Shown: positions 38,838-49,576, counted from the stretch's first letter. The stretch is 64,000 bases of DNA from Vibrio sp. LaRot3 (GCF_027587025.1 NZ_JAPPTI010000010.1:62001-126000); one strand, 5' to 3'. Notes: generated by a model not told the origin, from the letters alone. Numbers and translations are program-made.

Positions 38838-39878
38838 ATGGACGAGAATAAACAGAAAGCGCTCGCGGCTGCGCTAGGTCAGATTGAAAAACAATTTGGT
38901 AAAGGCTCAATTATGCGCCTTGGTGATAACCGCACTATGGACGTTGAGACAATTTCTACTGGTTCACTTTCTCTAGATATCGCACTGGGCGCTGGTGGCC
39001 TACCAATGGGTCGTATCGTTGAGATTTACGGTCCAGAATCATCAGGTAAAACAACGCTAACTCTAGAATGTATCGCTGCTGCGCAGAAGCAAGGTAAAAC
39101 TTGTGCATTCATCGATGCAGAGCACGCCCTAGACCCAATCTATGCGAAGAAACTAGGCGTTGATATTGACGCACTGCTTGTTTCTCAACCAGATACGGGT
39201 GAACAAGCACTAGAAATTTGTGATGCGTTAGCACGTTCAGGTGCGATTGACGTTATGGTTGTCGATTCTGTTGCAGCGTTAACGCCTAAAGCAGAAATTG
39301 AAGGTGAAATGGGCGATAGCCACATGGGTCTTCAAGCTCGTATGCTTTCTCAAGCTATGCGCAAGCTTACAGGTAACCTAAAGCAATCAAACTGTATGTG
39401 TATCTTCATCAACCAAATTCGTATGAAGATTGGTGTGATGTTTGGTAACCCAGAAACTACCACTGGTGGTAACGCACTTAAGTTCTACGCTTCTGTTCGT
39501 CTAGATATCCGTCGTACTGGTTCTATCAAAGAAGGCGACGAAGTGGTTGGTAACGAAACTCGCATTAAAGTTGTGAAGAACAAGATTGCTGCGCCGTTCA
39601 AACAAGCTGAAACTCAAATTCTATACGGCTTAGGCTTTAACCGTGAAGGTGAGCTTATCGATCTAGGTGTTAAGAACAAGCTAGTTGAAAAAGCAGGTGC
39701 TTGGTACAGCTACAATGGTGACAAGATCGGTCAAGGTAAAGCGAACGCGTGTAAATACCTGAAAGAAAACCCAGAAGCGGCGAAAACTATCGATGCTAAG
39801 TTGCGTGAAATGCTACTTACTCCAGCAACACCAGAAGAACCAGAAACGGGTGAAATGCCGCAAGAAGAAGAGTTCTAA
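38838..39878 (+). CDS. recA: Recombinase RecA
   Basis: 346 residues from the ATG at 38838 ([20 protein letters not shown]), preceded by TTGGAGAAAGTA. The longer frame adds 17 residues upstream and is rejected. Walker A is GPESSGKTT (65-73), Walker [16 protein letters not shown], and loop L2 [16 protein letters not shown]. The acidic C-terminal tail is [12 protein letters not shown]. It catalyses strand exchange and triggers LexA cleavage. Confidence 0.99.
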   Translation: MDENKQKALAAALGQIEKQFGKGSIMRLGDNRTMDVETISTGSLSLDIALGAGGLPMGRIVEIYGPESSGKTTLTLECIAAAQKQGKTCAFIDAEHALDPIYAKKLGVDIDALLVSQPDTGEQALEICDALARSGAIDVMVVDSVAALTPKAEIEGEMGDSHMGLQARMLSQAMRKLTGNLKQSNCMCIFINQIRMKIGVMFGNPETTTGGNALKFYASVRLDIRRTGSIKEGDEVVGNETRIKVVKNKIAAPFKQAETQILYGLGFNREGELIDLGVKNKLVEKAGAWYSYNGDKIGQGKANACKYLKENPEAAKTIDAKLREMLLTPATPEEPETGEMPQEEEF

Positions 39879-39898
39879 TCTTGCTCAAAGCCTAACAT

Positions 39899-39925
39899 TA
39901 AAGCCCTGCGATGCAGGGCTTTTTG
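39899..39925 (+). terminator. recA terminator
   Basis: AAAGCCCTGC and GCAGGGCTTT pair around GAT, followed by TT and GCG. Partial readthrough into recX is expected from E. coli precedent. Confidence 0.87.
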
Positions 39926-39951
39926 CGTATTACTAACCTATCTATATCTGA

Positions 39952-40419
39952 ATGTATTACCGAAATAACCCGCCAACTCTCTCCGTTAAAGAAGCGGCTA
40001 TTCAGTTGCTAAGCCGACGTGATCATGGTCAATATGAGCTAGCACAAAAACTCTCGTTAAAAGGATATGAGCAACAAGACGTCGAGCAAGCGCTCGATTT
40101 TTGTGCTTCGCATAATTATTTGAATGATGTTCGCTATGCCAAAAGCCAAGTTCGCCAGCATGTATATAAGGGCCATGGAGAACGAAGAATTCGCCAAGAA
40201 CTGCAACAAAAGCGAGTGTCAGAAAACGATATAGAGACGGCTTTGGCTGAAGAGCCACAAGATTGGTATAAACTGGCGAAACAGACGGCGCACAAGAAAT
40301 TTAAAGGTCAAAAAGCGCAAGATCACAAAGAGTACGCCAAGCAAGTTCGGTTTCTACAATATCGTGGCTTTGACTTTGACCAGATTAATTATGCGCTTAC
40401 TGCGAGTGACGAAGATTAA
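39952..40419 (+). CDS. recX: RecA regulator RecX
   Basis: 155 residues, helical three-helix repeats: [40 protein letters not shown] and the later [16 protein letters not shown]. It binds RecA filaments and limits their growth. Located 73 bases after recA behind its terminator, so expressed at low level. ATG start, weak ribosome-binding site. Confidence 0.95.
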   Translation: MYYRNNPPTLSVKEAAIQLLSRRDHGQYELAQKLSLKGYEQQDVEQALDFCASHNYLNDVRYAKSQVRQHVYKGHGERRIRQELQQKRVSENDIETALAEEPQDWYKLAKQTAHKKFKGQKAQDHKEYAKQVRFLQYRGFDFDQINYALTASDED

Positions 40420-40588
40420 TTAAACACTAATTGTATGATTTGACTAAAAATGGTCAGCTTTTTACCCATTTGCCCTCGCTTCTTACCCAAAACCCTCAAA
40501 TTAGACTAATAACCGCGCTAGCATCTAATGCGGGCTTATGTGTACAATACAGCAAAATTCTATCTCGACTATTTTCAGGAAGAGCTGC

Positions 40589-43171
40589 ATGTACATGAGC
40601 ACAGATGAGGTTCGTAACGCGTTCCTTAAGTTCTTTGAAAGCAAAGGACACCAAATCGTAGACAGTTCATCGTTGGTTCCACATAACGATCCAACCCTGC
40701 TATTCACAAACGCAGGTATGAACCAATTTAAAGATTGCTTCTTAGGCGCCGAAAAGCGTGCCTACACTCGAGCAACTACGGCTCAGCGTTGTGTACGTGC
40801 GGGTGGTAAACACAACGATCTTGAAAACGTTGGTTTCACAGCTCGTCACCACACATTCTTTGAAATGCTAGGTAACTTCAGTTTCGGTGATTACTTCAAA
40901 GAAGACGCGATTGCGTTTGCTTGGGAGTTTCTGACGAAGACTCTGGGTTTACCAGAAGAAAAACTGTTGGTTACAGTATACGAAACCGATGACGAAGCAT
41001 TCGACATCTGGAATAAGAAAGTAGGTGTGCCTGCTGATAAGATCGTCCGTATTGGCGACAAAGAAGGCGGTAAGAAGTTCGAGTCTGATAACTTCTGGAC
41101 AATGGGTGACACGGGTCCTTGTGGTCCATGTACTGAAATCTTCTACGATCACGGTGAGCACATCTGGGGTGGTCGTCCTGGTACTCCTGAAGAAGACGGT
41201 GACCGTTTCATCGAGATCTGGAACAACGTATTCATGCAGTTCAACCGTCATGCTGATGGCACGATGGAGCCTCTACCTAAGCCTGCTGTTGATACAGGTA
41301 TGGGTATCGAGCGTATCTCTGCAATCATGCAAGGCGTTCACTCAAATTACGAAATCGATGTATTCCAAAAGCTGATCAAAGCGACGGCTGAGGTAGTAGG
41401 TCACGACGATCTATCTAACCAATCTCTACGCGTTATTGCAGACCACATCCGCTCTTGTTCATTCCTAATCGCTGATGGTGTTATGCCTTCAAACGAAGGT
41501 CGTGGCTACGTTCTACGTCGTATTATTCGTCGTGCAGTGCGTCACGGTAACAAGCTAGGTGCGAAGGGCGTATTCTTCCATAAACTGGTTGGTGTACTCG
41601 CTGAGGTTATGGGCTCAGCTGCAGACGAGCTTAAGAAGCAACAAGCTGTTGTTGAAAAAGTACTTCGTATCGAAGAAGAAAACTTTGGTCGCACACTAGA
41701 GCGCGGCATGGTTATCTTAAATGAAGCACTAGATGCACTTGAAGGCAAAGAGCTTGACGGTGAAACAGTATTCAAACTGTACGACACATACGGTTTCCCA
41801 GCTGACTTAACGAATGACGTGGCACGTGAACGTGACTTTACCATCGATGAAGCTGGTTTTGAGAAAGCTATGGAAGAGCAGCGTCAACGCGCTCGTGAAG
41901 CAGGCCAATTTGGTACTGACTACAACGCAACTATCAAGTCTGAGGTAGAGTCTGACTTCTGTGGCTACACAGGCACAGAAGGTAAGAGCAACGTAGCTGA
42001 AATCTTTGTTGAAGGTGAAGCCGCGGATTCTCTATCTGCTGGCGACAAAGCGATCATCATTCTTGGTGAAACGCCATTCTACGCTGAGTCAGGCGGTCAG
42101 TGTGGTGATGCTGGCGTACTTAAAACAGAATCGGGCGTATTCAAAGTAGAAGACACTCAGAAATTAGGTAACGCAATTGCGCACCACGGCGTGTTAGTTG
42201 AAGGCGTTCTAGCGAAAGGCGATGCAGTCGAAGCCGTTGTTGATGCAGAGCGTCGCGCAGCGATTTCGCTAAACCACTCAGCAACGCACCTATTACACGC
42301 AGCGCTACGTAAAGTGCTGGGCGAGCACGTAGCTCAGAAGGGCTCGCTAGTTAAGCCTGATAACCTACGTTTTGACTTCTCTCACCTAGAGGCGGTAACG
42401 CCAGCTGAGCTGAAAGAAGTAGAGCGCCTAGTGAACGCTCAAGTTCGTCGTAACCACGTAATCGAAACCAACATCATGGACATCGAATCTGCGAAGCAGA
42501 AGGGCGCAATGGCTCTATTCGGTGAGAAGTATGATGATGAAGTTCGTGTACTATCGATGGGTGAGTTCTCGACAGAACTTTGTGGTGGTATCCACGCATC
42601 AAACACGGGTGATATTGGTCTATTTAAGATCACATCTGAAGGTGGTATCGCAGCGGGTATCCGTCGTATCGAAGCGGTGACTGGTGAAGGTGCTCTAGAC
42701 GCTATCGAAGAGCAACAAGCTAAGTTTGAAGAGAAGCTAGCGGAATCGGCTCAAAAAGCAAAATCTCTAGAGAAAGAGATTCAAAAGCTTAAAGAGAAAA
42801 TGGCCGCGGCTGAAAGCGCAAACATCATGGGCAAAGCTCAAGAAATCAATGGCGTTAAAGTACTTATTGCTGGCATGGAAGGGGCGGATCCTAAGAACCT
42901 TCGTACTATGGTCGATAACGCGAAAAACCAAATGGGTAGTGGCGTTGTGATGATCGCAAACGTCAATGGCGACAAGATTGGTCTAATCGCAGGTGTGACG
43001 AAAGACCTTATCGGCAAAGTGAAAGCGGGTGACCTAGTTAAGATGGTCGCTGAGCAAGTTGGCGGTAAAGGCGGCGGTCGTCCTGACATGGCTCAAGCTG
43101 GTGGTACTGATGTTGACGCTCTGCCTGAAGCAATGCAGACGGTTCAACCTTGGTTAGAAGAGCGCCTGTAA
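40589..43171 (+). CDS. alaS: Alanine-tRNA ligase
   Basis: 860 residues from the ATG at 40589 ([16 protein letters not shown]), eight bases after AGGA; an internal ATG at 40595 is possible, and the upstream in-frame part lacks homology. Class II catalytic core: [32 protein letters not shown]. Editing domain: [11 protein letters not shown] and [13 protein letters not shown] (zinc ligands). Oligomerisation C-Ala domain ends the protein. Nothing resembling the T-box leader is seen. Confidence 0.98.
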   Translation: MYMSTDEVRNAFLKFFESKGHQIVDSSSLVPHNDPTLLFTNAGMNQFKDCFLGAEKRAYTRATTAQRCVRAGGKHNDLENVGFTARHHTFFEMLGNFSFGDYFKEDAIAFAWEFLTKTLGLPEEKLLVTVYETDDEAFDIWNKKVGVPADKIVRIGDKEGGKKFESDNFWTMGDTGPCGPCTEIFYDHGEHIWGGRPGTPEEDGDRFIEIWNNVFMQFNRHADGTMEPLPKPAVDTGMGIERISAIMQGVHSNYEIDVFQKLIKATAEVVGHDDLSNQSLRVIADHIRSCSFLIADGVMPSNEGRGYVLRRIIRRAVRHGNKLGAKGVFFHKLVGVLAEVMGSAADELKKQQAVVEKVLRIEEENFGRTLERGMVILNEALDALEGKELDGETVFKLYDTYGFPADLTNDVARERDFTIDEAGFEKAMEEQRQRAREAGQFGTDYNATIKSEVESDFCGYTGTEGKSNVAEIFVEGEAADSLSAGDKAIIILGETPFYAESGGQCGDAGVLKTESGVFKVEDTQKLGNAIAHHGVLVEGVLAKGDAVEAVVDAERRAAISLNHSATHLLHAALRKVLGEHVAQKGSLVKPDNLRFDFSHLEAVTPAELKEVERLVNAQVRRNHVIETNIMDIESAKQKGAMALFGEKYDDEVRVLSMGEFSTELCGGIHASNTGDIGLFKITSEGGIAAGIRRIEAVTGEGALDAIEEQQAKFEEKLAESAQKAKSLEKEIQKLKEKMAAAESANIMGKAQEINGVKVLIAGMEGADPKNLRTMVDNAKNQMGSGVVMIANVNGDKIGLIAGVTKDLIGKVKAGDLVKMVAEQVGGKGGGRPDMAQAGGTDVDALPEAMQTVQPWLEERL

Positions 43172-43189
43172 TCGCTCTAGAGTAAAACT

Positions 43190-43228
43190 ATTACGCTCAA
43201 TTGTTTCTGCGATTGGGCGTATTTTTTT
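43190..43228 (+). terminator. alaS terminator
   Basis: TACGCTCAAT pairs with ATTGGGCGTA (one G.T) across a 10-base loop, followed by seven T. Confidence 0.85.
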
Positions 43229-43294
43229 GTATATTCCAAGTAGCAAAACGCCGTACAGGTTTAGTAATCTGCTATTGGTAAAGAAAATTATCTG

Positions 43295-43333
43295 CTCTGC
43301 TACAGCGCAGAGAAAACGAGAGACCACGGTCTC
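43295..43333 (+). promoter_or_regulatory. Two tandem hairpins in front of lysC
   Basis: Hairpin 1: CTCTGC (43295-43300) / GCAGAG (43307-43312). Hairpin 2: GAGACC (43320-43325) / GGTCTC (43328-43333). They end one base ahead of the GGAAGG ribosome-binding site of lysC. Too short and simple for a lysine riboswitch; a translational or RNA-binding-protein role is a guess. Confidence 0.35.
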
Positions 43334-43349
43334 GGGAAGGTGAAGACTG

Positions 43350-44537
43350 GTGAAAAAGCCCCTTATCGTGCAAAAGTTTGGCGGGACGTCGGTAGGTTCA
43401 ATTGAACGCATCCAAAACGTAGCTGAGCACATCATTAGAGCGAAGAATGATGGCAATCAAGTGGTTGTAGTTGTATCAGCGATGTCAGGAGAAACCAATC
43501 GATTGATGGATCTCGCGAAGCAAGTTGATAGCGTGCCAACAGCACGTGAACTTGATGTTTTGCTCTCCGCGGGTGAACAAGTTTCAATGGCATTATTGTC
43601 GATGACATTGAATAAGATGGGTTATACCTCTCGTTCACTGACCGGAGCACAAGCGAATATTGTGACGGATAACCAGCACAATGACGCGACGATTAAACAC
43701 ATTGATACCGCACCTATTGTTGAGCTTTTAGAGCAAGACCAAATAGTGATAGTTGCGGGCTTTCAAGGCGTGAATGAAAAAGGGGATATCACAACGTTAG
43801 GTCGTGGTGGATCAGATACCAGTGCCGTGACGTTAGCGGGCGCATTAAGCGCGAATGAATGTCAGATATTTACCGATGTCGATGGGGTCTATACCTGTGA
43901 CCCGCGCGTGGTAAAGAATGCACAAAAATTGGCTGTGATCGATTTTCCATCGATGGAACTGATGGCGCACAAGGGAGCGAAAGTGCTTCACTTGCCATCG
44001 GTACAATATGCATGGCGTAATCATGTGCCTTTGAGAGTGCTATCAAGTTTTGACCTGAATGAGGGCAGCTTAGTCAAAGGTGAAGTGTGTCAGCAAGATG
44101 TTTGTGGTCTAGCGATCCAGCGAGATATGTCTCTTATTCAAGTGGAGCGTACGGCGTATTCAAGTTTGGAAAAACAGTGCCAGATGCTGGGAATCGAAAC
44201 TTGGAGTGTGATCGACCATGCAGAATGGGTAGGTATTGCGATAAAACAGGACGCTTACACCAAGCTAGAGCTAGTTTTCAAAGACAAAATTAGTAATAGT
44301 GAACAGGTAAGCCTATTAACCATTGTTGGCATACAAGCAGAACATTTAGCGGAACGTTCCCAAGAATTGCTCTCAAAGCAAAGCATTGCGGTACGATCCG
44401 TTGCGATCGATAGGCAATCAATAACCTTAGTGTTGTTACCAGAATGTGTCGACAAAGCGGCGAACATCCTGCATCATGCCTACGTTACTTCTAGAGAAGC
44501 GCTCGATTGCCCACAAAAACATGCCTTTCTAGGCTAG
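43350..44537 (+). CDS. lysC: Aspartate kinase
   Basis: 395 residues, with a GTG start behind AAGGTG. It phosphorylates aspartate at the head of the Lys/Met/Thr/diaminopimelate pathway. The kinase domain has VQKFGGTSVGS, GAQANIVTD, TTLGRGGSDTSAVT and FTDVDGVYTCDPR. The last 130 residues are tandem ACT domains for allosteric control. The monofunctional type, with no homoserine dehydrogenase. The E. coli-like lysine-sensitive assignment is plausible but the ACT region is divergent. Between alaS and csrA, as in V. cholerae. Confidence 0.93.
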   Translation: MKKPLIVQKFGGTSVGSIERIQNVAEHIIRAKNDGNQVVVVVSAMSGETNRLMDLAKQVDSVPTARELDVLLSAGEQVSMALLSMTLNKMGYTSRSLTGAQANIVTDNQHNDATIKHIDTAPIVELLEQDQIVIVAGFQGVNEKGDITTLGRGGSDTSAVTLAGALSANECQIFTDVDGVYTCDPRVVKNAQKLAVIDFPSMELMAHKGAKVLHLPSVQYAWRNHVPLRVLSSFDLNEGSLVKGEVCQQDVCGLAIQRDMSLIQVERTAYSSLEKQCQMLGIETWSVIDHAEWVGIAIKQDAYTKLELVFKDKISNSEQVSLLTIVGIQAEHLAERSQELLSKQSIAVRSVAIDRQSITLVLLPECVDKAANILHHAYVTSREALDCPQKHAFLG

Positions 44538-44619
44538 ATTTATAGTTTACGAAAATATAACTTTTGATGGATAATAGCTTCATAGCAAGATAAATCAGAG
44601 ATTACTCAAGGAGCACAGA

Positions 44620-44817
44620 ATGCTAATTTTAACTCGTCGCGTTGGCGAAACTCTTATGATTGGTGATGAAGTCACTGTAACCGTACTAGGCGTTAAAGGT
44701 AACCAAGTACGTATCGGCGTAAATGCTCCGAAAGAAGTGTCTGTTCACCGCGAAGAAATCTACATGCGCATTCAGGCAGAAAAAGGTAATGGTAACGTTG
44801 CATCAGGCAACTACTAA
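44620..44817 (+). CDS. csrA: Carbon storage regulator CsrA
   Basis: 65 residues, starting [18 protein letters not shown], with RNA-binding Leu4 and Arg44 ([10 protein letters not shown]) conserved. It is a dimer binding ANGGA in leader RNAs, controlling glycolysis, motility, quorum sensing and virulence in vibrios. AGGAGCACAG provides the ribosome-binding site, which itself contains AAGGAG and might be a target. Followed by its own terminator. Confidence 0.98.
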   Translation: MLILTRRVGETLMIGDEVTVTVLGVKGNQVRIGVNAPKEVSVHREEIYMRIQAEKGNGNVASGNY

Positions 44818-44825
44818 TTACAGAA

Positions 44826-44854
44826 AAGAAGCTGGCAATTTGTCAGCTTTTTTT
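44826..44854 (+). terminator. csrA terminator
   Basis: AAGCTGGCAA/TTTGTCAGCTT form a stem with one G.T pair and small loop, followed by TTTTTTT. Confidence 0.85.
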
Positions 44855-44958
44855 GTGGATAAAAAAGCAATAATTATGCGGGAAAGCACGAATAAACACC
44901 GCTTTGATTAAATACCCAACGGTTGAATGACTTTTTACTATTTTTGCCAAGAAAGTGT

Positions 44959-44986
44959 TTGACATATTTTTGGTAAATCGTAATAT
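44959..44986 (+). promoter_or_regulatory. Promoter of the Ser/Arg tRNA array
   Basis: TTGACA (44959-44964), 16-bp spacer, TAATAT (44981-44986), then the GC-rich discriminator GTGCCTCCGC typical of stringently controlled stable RNA promoters. It starts transcription a few bases before the first tRNA. Confidence 0.75.
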
Positions 44987-45001
44987 GTGCCTCCGCAAGA
45001 C

Positions 45002-45094
45002 GGTGAGGTGGCCGAGAGGCTGAAGGCGCTCCCCTGCTAAGGGAGTATACGGCTTGATACCGTATCGAGGGTTCGAATCCCTCCCTCACCGCCA
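45002..45094 (+). tRNA. serX: tRNA-Ser (GCU), copy 1
   Basis: 93 bases with encoded CCA. Acceptor GGTGAGG pairs with CCTCACC. The anticodon stem-loop is CTCCC-CTGCTAA-GGGAG, giving GCU, and reads AGU/AGC. A long variable arm (TATACGGC..GCCGTATC type) marks the Ser class. The sequence is identical to copy 2. First gene of a six-tRNA array. Confidence 0.95.
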
Positions 45095-45161
45095 TTCTTG
45101 CTTCTTCTATTTTTTAGAAGATTTGCTCTTCGGAGTATAGCTTTGAAACAAAGCATATTGC

Positions 45162-45238
45162 GCGCTCGTAGCTCAGCTGGATAGAGTACCTGGCTACGAA
45201 CCAGGCGGTCGGAGGTTCGAATCCTCCCGAGCGCGCCA
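45162..45238 (+). tRNA. argX: tRNA-Arg (ACG), copy 1
   Basis: 77 bases with CCA. Acceptor GCGCTCG pairs with CGAGCGC. Anticodon loop CTACGAA gives ACG, which becomes ICG after TadA deamination and reads CGU/CGC/CGA. T-arm GGAGG-TTCGAAT-CCTCC. Only this copy has the G-C pair at the seventh acceptor position. Confidence 0.95.
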
Positions 45239-45263
45239 TAATTTCCTTACCAGGGAATAAAAC

Positions 45264-45356
45264 GGTGAGGTGGCCGAGAGGCTGAAGGCGCTCCCCTGCT
45301 AAGGGAGTATACGGCTTGATACCGTATCGAGGGTTCGAATCCCTCCCTCACCGCCA
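45264..45356 (+). tRNA. serX: tRNA-Ser (GCU), copy 2
   Basis: 93 bases, identical to copy 1, including the long variable arm and CCA. The flanking spacer differs from that of copy 1, so the identity is kept by recent duplication or gene conversion. Confidence 0.95.
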
Positions 45357-45423
45357 TTGATTGGCCTATGGTCAATTTTTTTGTTTCAAAACTAAGAAAA
45401 TGTGATATAGTTCACGCACTTGC

Positions 45424-45500
45424 GCGCTCTTAGCTCAGCTGGATAGAGTACCTGGCTACGAACCAGGCGGTCGGAGGTTCGAATCCTCCAGAGCGCGCCA
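45424..45500 (+). tRNA. argX: tRNA-Arg (ACG), copy 2
   Basis: 77 bases with CCA. Acceptor GCGCTCT pairs with AGAGCGC; body same as copy 1, anticodon ACG. A GATATAG(-10 like) and GTTCACGC stretch just before it could be an internal promoter, with a poor -35. Confidence 0.95.
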
Positions 45501-45550
45501 TTATTTAGGCTACTGGCCTGATGGTGATTTTATCATTATCGAAAACCTGT

Positions 45551-45627
45551 GCGTCCTTAGCTCAGCTGGATAGAGTACCTGGCTACGAACCAGGCGGTCG
45601 GAGGTTCGAATCCTCCAGGACGCGCCA
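45551..45627 (+). tRNA. argX: tRNA-Arg (ACG), copy 3
   Basis: 77 bases with CCA. Acceptor GCGTCCT pairs with AGGACGC, a compensated variant of the other copies; the rest of the tRNA is the same, anticodon ACG. Confidence 0.95.
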
Positions 45628-45678
45628 CAATTTGAAAGGTCACTGACCTGATATTGAATATTCAATATCGAACATCGC

Positions 45679-45755
45679 GCGCTCTTAGCTCAGCTGGATA
45701 GAGTACCTGGCTACGAACCAGGCGGTCGGAGGTTCGAATCCTCCAGAGCGCGCCA
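45679..45755 (+). tRNA. argX: tRNA-Arg (ACG), copy 4
   Basis: 77 bases with CCA, identical to copy 2 (acceptor GCGCTCT/AGAGCGC, anticodon ACG). Last of the array, seven bases before the terminator. Confidence 0.95.
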
Positions 45756-45761
45756 CTACAT

Positions 45762-45796
45762 TAAAGCCCTGCTAGAAATAGCAGGGCTTTTTTATT
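45762..45796 (+). terminator. Terminator of the tRNA array
   Basis: AAAGCCCTGCTA and TAGCAGGGCTTT form a perfect 12-bp stem with GAAA tetraloop, then TTTTATT. Confidence 0.93.
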
Positions 45797-46023
45797 AACA
45801 CTTTATTATCAAATTGTTTACCACTCATATACAAATATCTGTTTTATAAGCCTTAATTGCAGAAGTTTTAAGCCAATCGCAGCAAATATCTTCTTTTTTT
45901 AATAACGTCTGATAATTAGCAGTTAAATATTCTTCTATAAGCGAATATTTCAACGATATGTGATTTGTGTGACGAATATTCCCCTAGAAATGTGCTTTAT
46001 CGTGAAGACTGCTTTAAACAAAA

Positions 46024-46051
46024 TTGACAAAGTTTAACCAATCGAGATAAT
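46024..46051 (+). promoter_or_regulatory. Putative promoter of oadGAB
   Basis: TTGACA (46024-46029), 16-bp spacer, GATAAT (46046-46051). The transcript would have a leader of about 140 bases before oadG with a small stem CTGAG/CTCAG (46076-46090 region) and further possible pairing. The 45797-46023 stretch upstream is AT-rich, with no gene seen. Confidence 0.55.
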
Positions 46052-46199
46052 CCTAGACCTCTTGTCGGGATCACTGAGCGCATCTCAGACAATAGGAAGT
46101 ACCAAGCGGTGCTTTAGATAGACAGACTGTGAGTCCATAGATGGGCACGATCAATTCAAACAGTTTGCTATTGTCAGGATGACAAAGAAAGGAAGCAAA

Positions 46200-46454
46200 A
46201 TGGACACTATCGGAAGCCAACTTATAGATGCTGCCACTCTCATGTTAACTGGGATGTCGGTGGTATTTATTTTCCTAACTATTCTTGTATACCTCGTTCG
46301 GTTAATGTCGAAATTGGTGCCTGAAGAGGTGCCTGAGCCGATCGCTAGCCCAGTACAAAATAACAAAGTTCAATCATCTTCTGCTGTAAGCCCTCAGGTA
46401 GTTGCAGCCATTTCTGCTGCTGTGCACCAATACCGCACACCTGCCGTAAAATAG
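46200..46454 (+). CDS. oadG: Oxaloacetate decarboxylase, gamma subunit
   Basis: 84 residues from the ATG at 46200 (MDTIGSQLIDAATLML), preceded by AAAGGAAGC; an ATG seven codons upstream is less likely. One membrane helix near residues 15-40 (MLTGMSVVFIFLTILVYLV), then a Pro-rich cytoplasmic tail. OadG assembles the complex and carries zinc through C-terminal His and acidic residues. First of oadGAB. Confidence 0.93.
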   Translation: MDTIGSQLIDAATLMLTGMSVVFIFLTILVYLVRLMSKLVPEEVPEPIASPVQNNKVQSSSAVSPQVVAAISAAVHQYRTPAVK

Positions 46455-46483
46455 CATTAAAGGATTAAAAGGAGTTTAAGAGC

Positions 46484-48268
46484 ATGTCTAAACCACTAGC
46501 TTTAACTGATGTGGTACTTCGCGACGCCCATCAATCTCTATTCGCTACGCGTATGCGTATTGAAGATATGTTACCCATTGCCGCCGAGTTGGATAAGATC
46601 GGCTATTGGTCGCTAGAAACATGGGGCGGTGCTACGTTTGACTCGTGTATTCGTTTTCTTGGCGAAGACCCATGGGAGCGTCTGCGTGAGCTGAAAAAAG
46701 CAATGCCAAATACCCCAATGCAAATGCTACTTCGTGGCCAAAACTTGTTGGGTTACCGTCATTATGCAGATGATGTTGTAGAAAAATTCGTAGAACGTGC
46801 TCACGCAAATGGTATGGACGTTTTCCGTATTTTTGATGCGATGAACGATGTTCGTAACTTCCAAAAAGCTGTGAAAGCAGCCGTTGACGTTGGCGCGCAC
46901 GCTCAAGGTACGTTGTCATACACGACCAGCCCTGTGCACAATGCTGATACTTGGGTTGATCTGGCTAAACGTTTAGAAGATCTTGGCTGTCACTCACTAT
47001 GTATTAAAGACATGTCTGGTCTGCTTAAGCCTTATGAAGCAGAAGAGCTAATCACCCGTATTAAAGCCACTTGTGATGTTCCGTTAGCGCTTCACTGTCA
47101 TGCAACAACCGGCCTTTCAACGGCGACTGCGGTTAAAGCGGTCGAAGCAGGTATTGATATTCTAGATACCGCAATTTCTTCAATGAGTTGTACTTACGGT
47201 CATACACCTACTGAAACCGTAGTGGCGATGCTGCAAGGCACTGAGCGTGACACGAATCTTAAATTAGACCAACTGGAACCAATTGCGGCTTACTTCCGCG
47301 AAGTTCGTAAGAAGTACGCTAAATGGGAAGGTCAACTTAAAGGGGTAGATTCTCGTATCCTTATCGCTCAAGTACCAGGTGGTATGTTGACGAACATGGA
47401 AGGCCAACTCAAAGAGCAAGGTGCAGCAGATCGCATTGATGAAGTGTTGGAAGAGATCCCGCGCGTTCGTCAAGATCTTGGCTACATCCCATTAGTAACA
47501 CCTACGTCGCAAATCGTAGGTACTCAGGCAGTTATTAACGTTTTAACTGGTGAGCGTTACAAGACCATCACTAAGGAGACGGCTGGTGTCCTAAAAGGTG
47601 AATACGGCGCAGCACCTGCAGACGTAAATGCAGAACTACAAGCTAAAGTACTGGATGGCGCAGAGCCGATTACTTGTCGACCTGCGGATCTTCTAGAAGC
47701 AGAACTGCATACATTAACCGATGAACTTTTAGCGAAAGCAAAAGAAGACGGAATCTCGTTAGCAGAAGACACCGTTGATGACGTATTAACTTACGCGCTA
47801 TTCCCACAAGTGGGTTTGAAGTTCCTTAAAAACCGTCACAACCCAGAAGCATTTGAGCCTGCACCAGGTAAAGAGCCAGTCGCGGCTCCTGCGCCTGTCG
47901 CACAGCCTGTGCAAGGTGGTATTGAAACTTACAGCGTTAAAGTTGATGGTCAAGTTTACGATGTTGAAGTTGGTCCCCAAGGTCAATTGACCTCGGTAGC
48001 ACCATCTGCGGCGGCGCGACCAGCAGCTGCGGCGCCAGCGGCACCGTCAGCAGACTCCGAAGCCGTGCCAGCACCTCTTGCAGGTAACATCTTTAAAGTG
48101 AATGTACAAAGTGGTTCGCAAGTCGCGGAAGGTGATGTGTTATTGATCCTTGAAGCGATGAAGATGGAAACGGAAGTACGTGCTGCACGCAGTGGTATCG
48201 TTCAAGATCTTCATGTGAAAGAAGGTGATAGCGTTACAGTGGGTGCTCCACTATTGAGCTTGGCGTAA
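46484..48268 (+). CDS. oadA: Oxaloacetate decarboxylase, alpha subunit (biotin carrier)
   Basis: 594 residues. The carboxyltransferase TIM barrel starts [16 protein letters not shown] (residue 9 on), with metal-binding Asp and [16 protein letters not shown] conserved carboxylase (PYC_OADA) domain follows, then an Ala/Pro linker (about 500-535) and a biotinyl domain with EAMKMETEV, the Lys being biotinylated. It moves CO2 from oxaloacetate to biotin; OadB then releases it with sodium export. Confidence 0.97.
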   Translation: MSKPLALTDVVLRDAHQSLFATRMRIEDMLPIAAELDKIGYWSLETWGGATFDSCIRFLGEDPWERLRELKKAMPNTPMQMLLRGQNLLGYRHYADDVVEKFVERAHANGMDVFRIFDAMNDVRNFQKAVKAAVDVGAHAQGTLSYTTSPVHNADTWVDLAKRLEDLGCHSLCIKDMSGLLKPYEAEELITRIKATCDVPLALHCHATTGLSTATAVKAVEAGIDILDTAISSMSCTYGHTPTETVVAMLQGTERDTNLKLDQLEPIAAYFREVRKKYAKWEGQLKGVDSRILIAQVPGGMLTNMEGQLKEQGAADRIDEVLEEIPRVRQDLGYIPLVTPTSQIVGTQAVINVLTGERYKTITKETAGVLKGEYGAAPADVNAELQAKVLDGAEPITCRPADLLEAELHTLTDELLAKAKEDGISLAEDTVDDVLTYALFPQVGLKFLKNRHNPEAFEPAPGKEPVAAPAPVAQPVQGGIETYSVKVDGQVYDVEVGPQGQLTSVAPSAAARPAAAAPAAPSADSEAVPAPLAGNIFKVNVQSGSQVAEGDVLLILEAMKMETEVRAARSGIVQDLHVKEGDSVTVGAPLLSLA

Positions 48269-48277
48269 GGGAGTACC

Positions 48278-49576
48278 ATGGACGGACTATTAACTCTATG
48301 GTCAGAGACCGGGTTAGCCAATTTCGAGTTTGGTCAGATTTGTATGATCCTTGTCGGTTGTACACTGCTTTATCTGGCGATTCGAAAAGGGTTTGAACCG
48401 CTGCTGCTCTTACCGATAGGCTTTGGTGCTATTTTAGCGAACATTCCTGTGGTTGGTTTGGCGAACAGTGCAGTACTGAATGCCATTTATGCTGGTGATA
48501 TTAACCTGCTAACTGAGTTTGCTTCGATTCTTGGTGTCACTGATATCTCAGCTGACGCCATCAAAGTCGCATACAAAGCCGCTGAGCCGGATCAGCTAGT
48601 GATGCTTGAGCAATTAGCGAGCAACGCGAAATTTACTGATGGCACTTTGTATACCTTCTATAACGTGGCTGTTGCTTCGGGCGTTGCTCCACTACTTATC
48701 TTCATGGGTGTAGGTGCAATGACGGACTTCGGTGCGCTTATCGCTAACCCTAAAACCTTATGGTTAGGTGCAGCGGCTCAGTTTGGTATTTTCGCCACGT
48801 TATTCGGAGCGATATTACTCAACTTTGTACCCGGGATGGAGTTCAGCATTCAGGATGCCGCTTCTATTGCGATCATCGGTGGTGCGGATGGCCCAACGGC
48901 AATTTTCTTAGCCAGTAAGTTATCACCTGATTTGCTTGGTGCTATCGCCGTGGCAGCATACAGCTACATGGCATTGGTACCAATTATTCAGCCGCCAATT
49001 ATGAAAGCGTTAACCACGCCAGAAGAGCGCAAAATTAAAATGGCTCAGCTGCGTCATGTGGGTAAAGTTGAAAAGATCCTATTCCCACTCGCGGTACTAA
49101 TGATGGCGATTCTGTTCTTACCATCGGCAACGCCTTTAGTTGGGATGTTCTGCTTAGGTAACTTAATGCGAGAAGCGGGCGTTGTGGATCGTTTATCTAA
49201 GACAGCGCAGAATGAGCTAATCAACATTGTGACCATCTTCCTTGGTCTGAGTGTCGGTTCAAAGCTACAAGCGGCAGAGTTCTTAAATATTGAGACGCTT
49301 GGTATTCTATCACTCGGTGCTGTAGCGTTTAGTATCGGTACTGCTGGTGGTCTATTAATGGCGAAGCTTCTTAATAAGTTCTCTAAAGAAGACATTAACC
49401 CATTGATTGGCGCTGCAGGGGTTTCTGCTGTTCCTATGGCGGCACGTGTCGTGAATAAGGTTGGCTTAGAGGCTAACCCGCAAAACTTCTTATTGATGCA
49501 TGCCATGGGACCAAACGTTGCTGGTGTGCTTGGCTCTGCGGTTGCTGCGGGTATCTTGCTGGCACTGGTTGGCTAA
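48278..49576 (+). CDS. oadB: Oxaloacetate decarboxylase, beta subunit (sodium pump)
   Basis: 432 residues, nine or more membrane helices. It couples decarboxylation of carboxybiotin to export of two sodium ions. Conserved region [13 protein letters not shown] (Asp in the sodium path), [17 protein letters not shown], and the last helices with [19 protein letters not shown]. Gives pyruvate and a sodium gradient; vibrios use sodium gradients for flagella and transport. Confidence 0.97.
   Translation: MDGLLTLWSETGLANFEFGQICMILVGCTLLYLAIRKGFEPLLLLPIGFGAILANIPVVGLANSAVLNAIYAGDINLLTEFASILGVTDISADAIKVAYKAAEPDQLVMLEQLASNAKFTDGTLYTFYNVAVASGVAPLLIFMGVGAMTDFGALIANPKTLWLGAAAQFGIFATLFGAILLNFVPGMEFSIQDAASIAIIGGADGPTAIFLASKLSPDLLGAIAVAAYSYMALVPIIQPPIMKALTTPEERKIKMAQLRHVGKVEKILFPLAVLMMAILFLPSATPLVGMFCLGNLMREAGVVDRLSKTAQNELINIVTIFLGLSVGSKLQAAEFLNIETLGILSLGAVAFSIGTAGGLLMAKLLNKFSKEDINPLIGAAGVSAVPMAARVVNKVGLEANPQNFLLMHAMGPNVAGVLGSAVAAGILLALVG

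Noticed and set aside
43229..43349. Lysine riboswitch before lysC
   Set aside because: Too short and only two simple hairpins; the conserved lysine-box core is not visible.
44874..45095. 73-codon minus-strand ORF
   Set aside because: Runs across tRNA-Ser and its promoter.
45002..45796. Genomic island integrated at the tRNA array
   Set aside because: No integrase, direct repeat or foreign genes follow; oadGAB is core genome.
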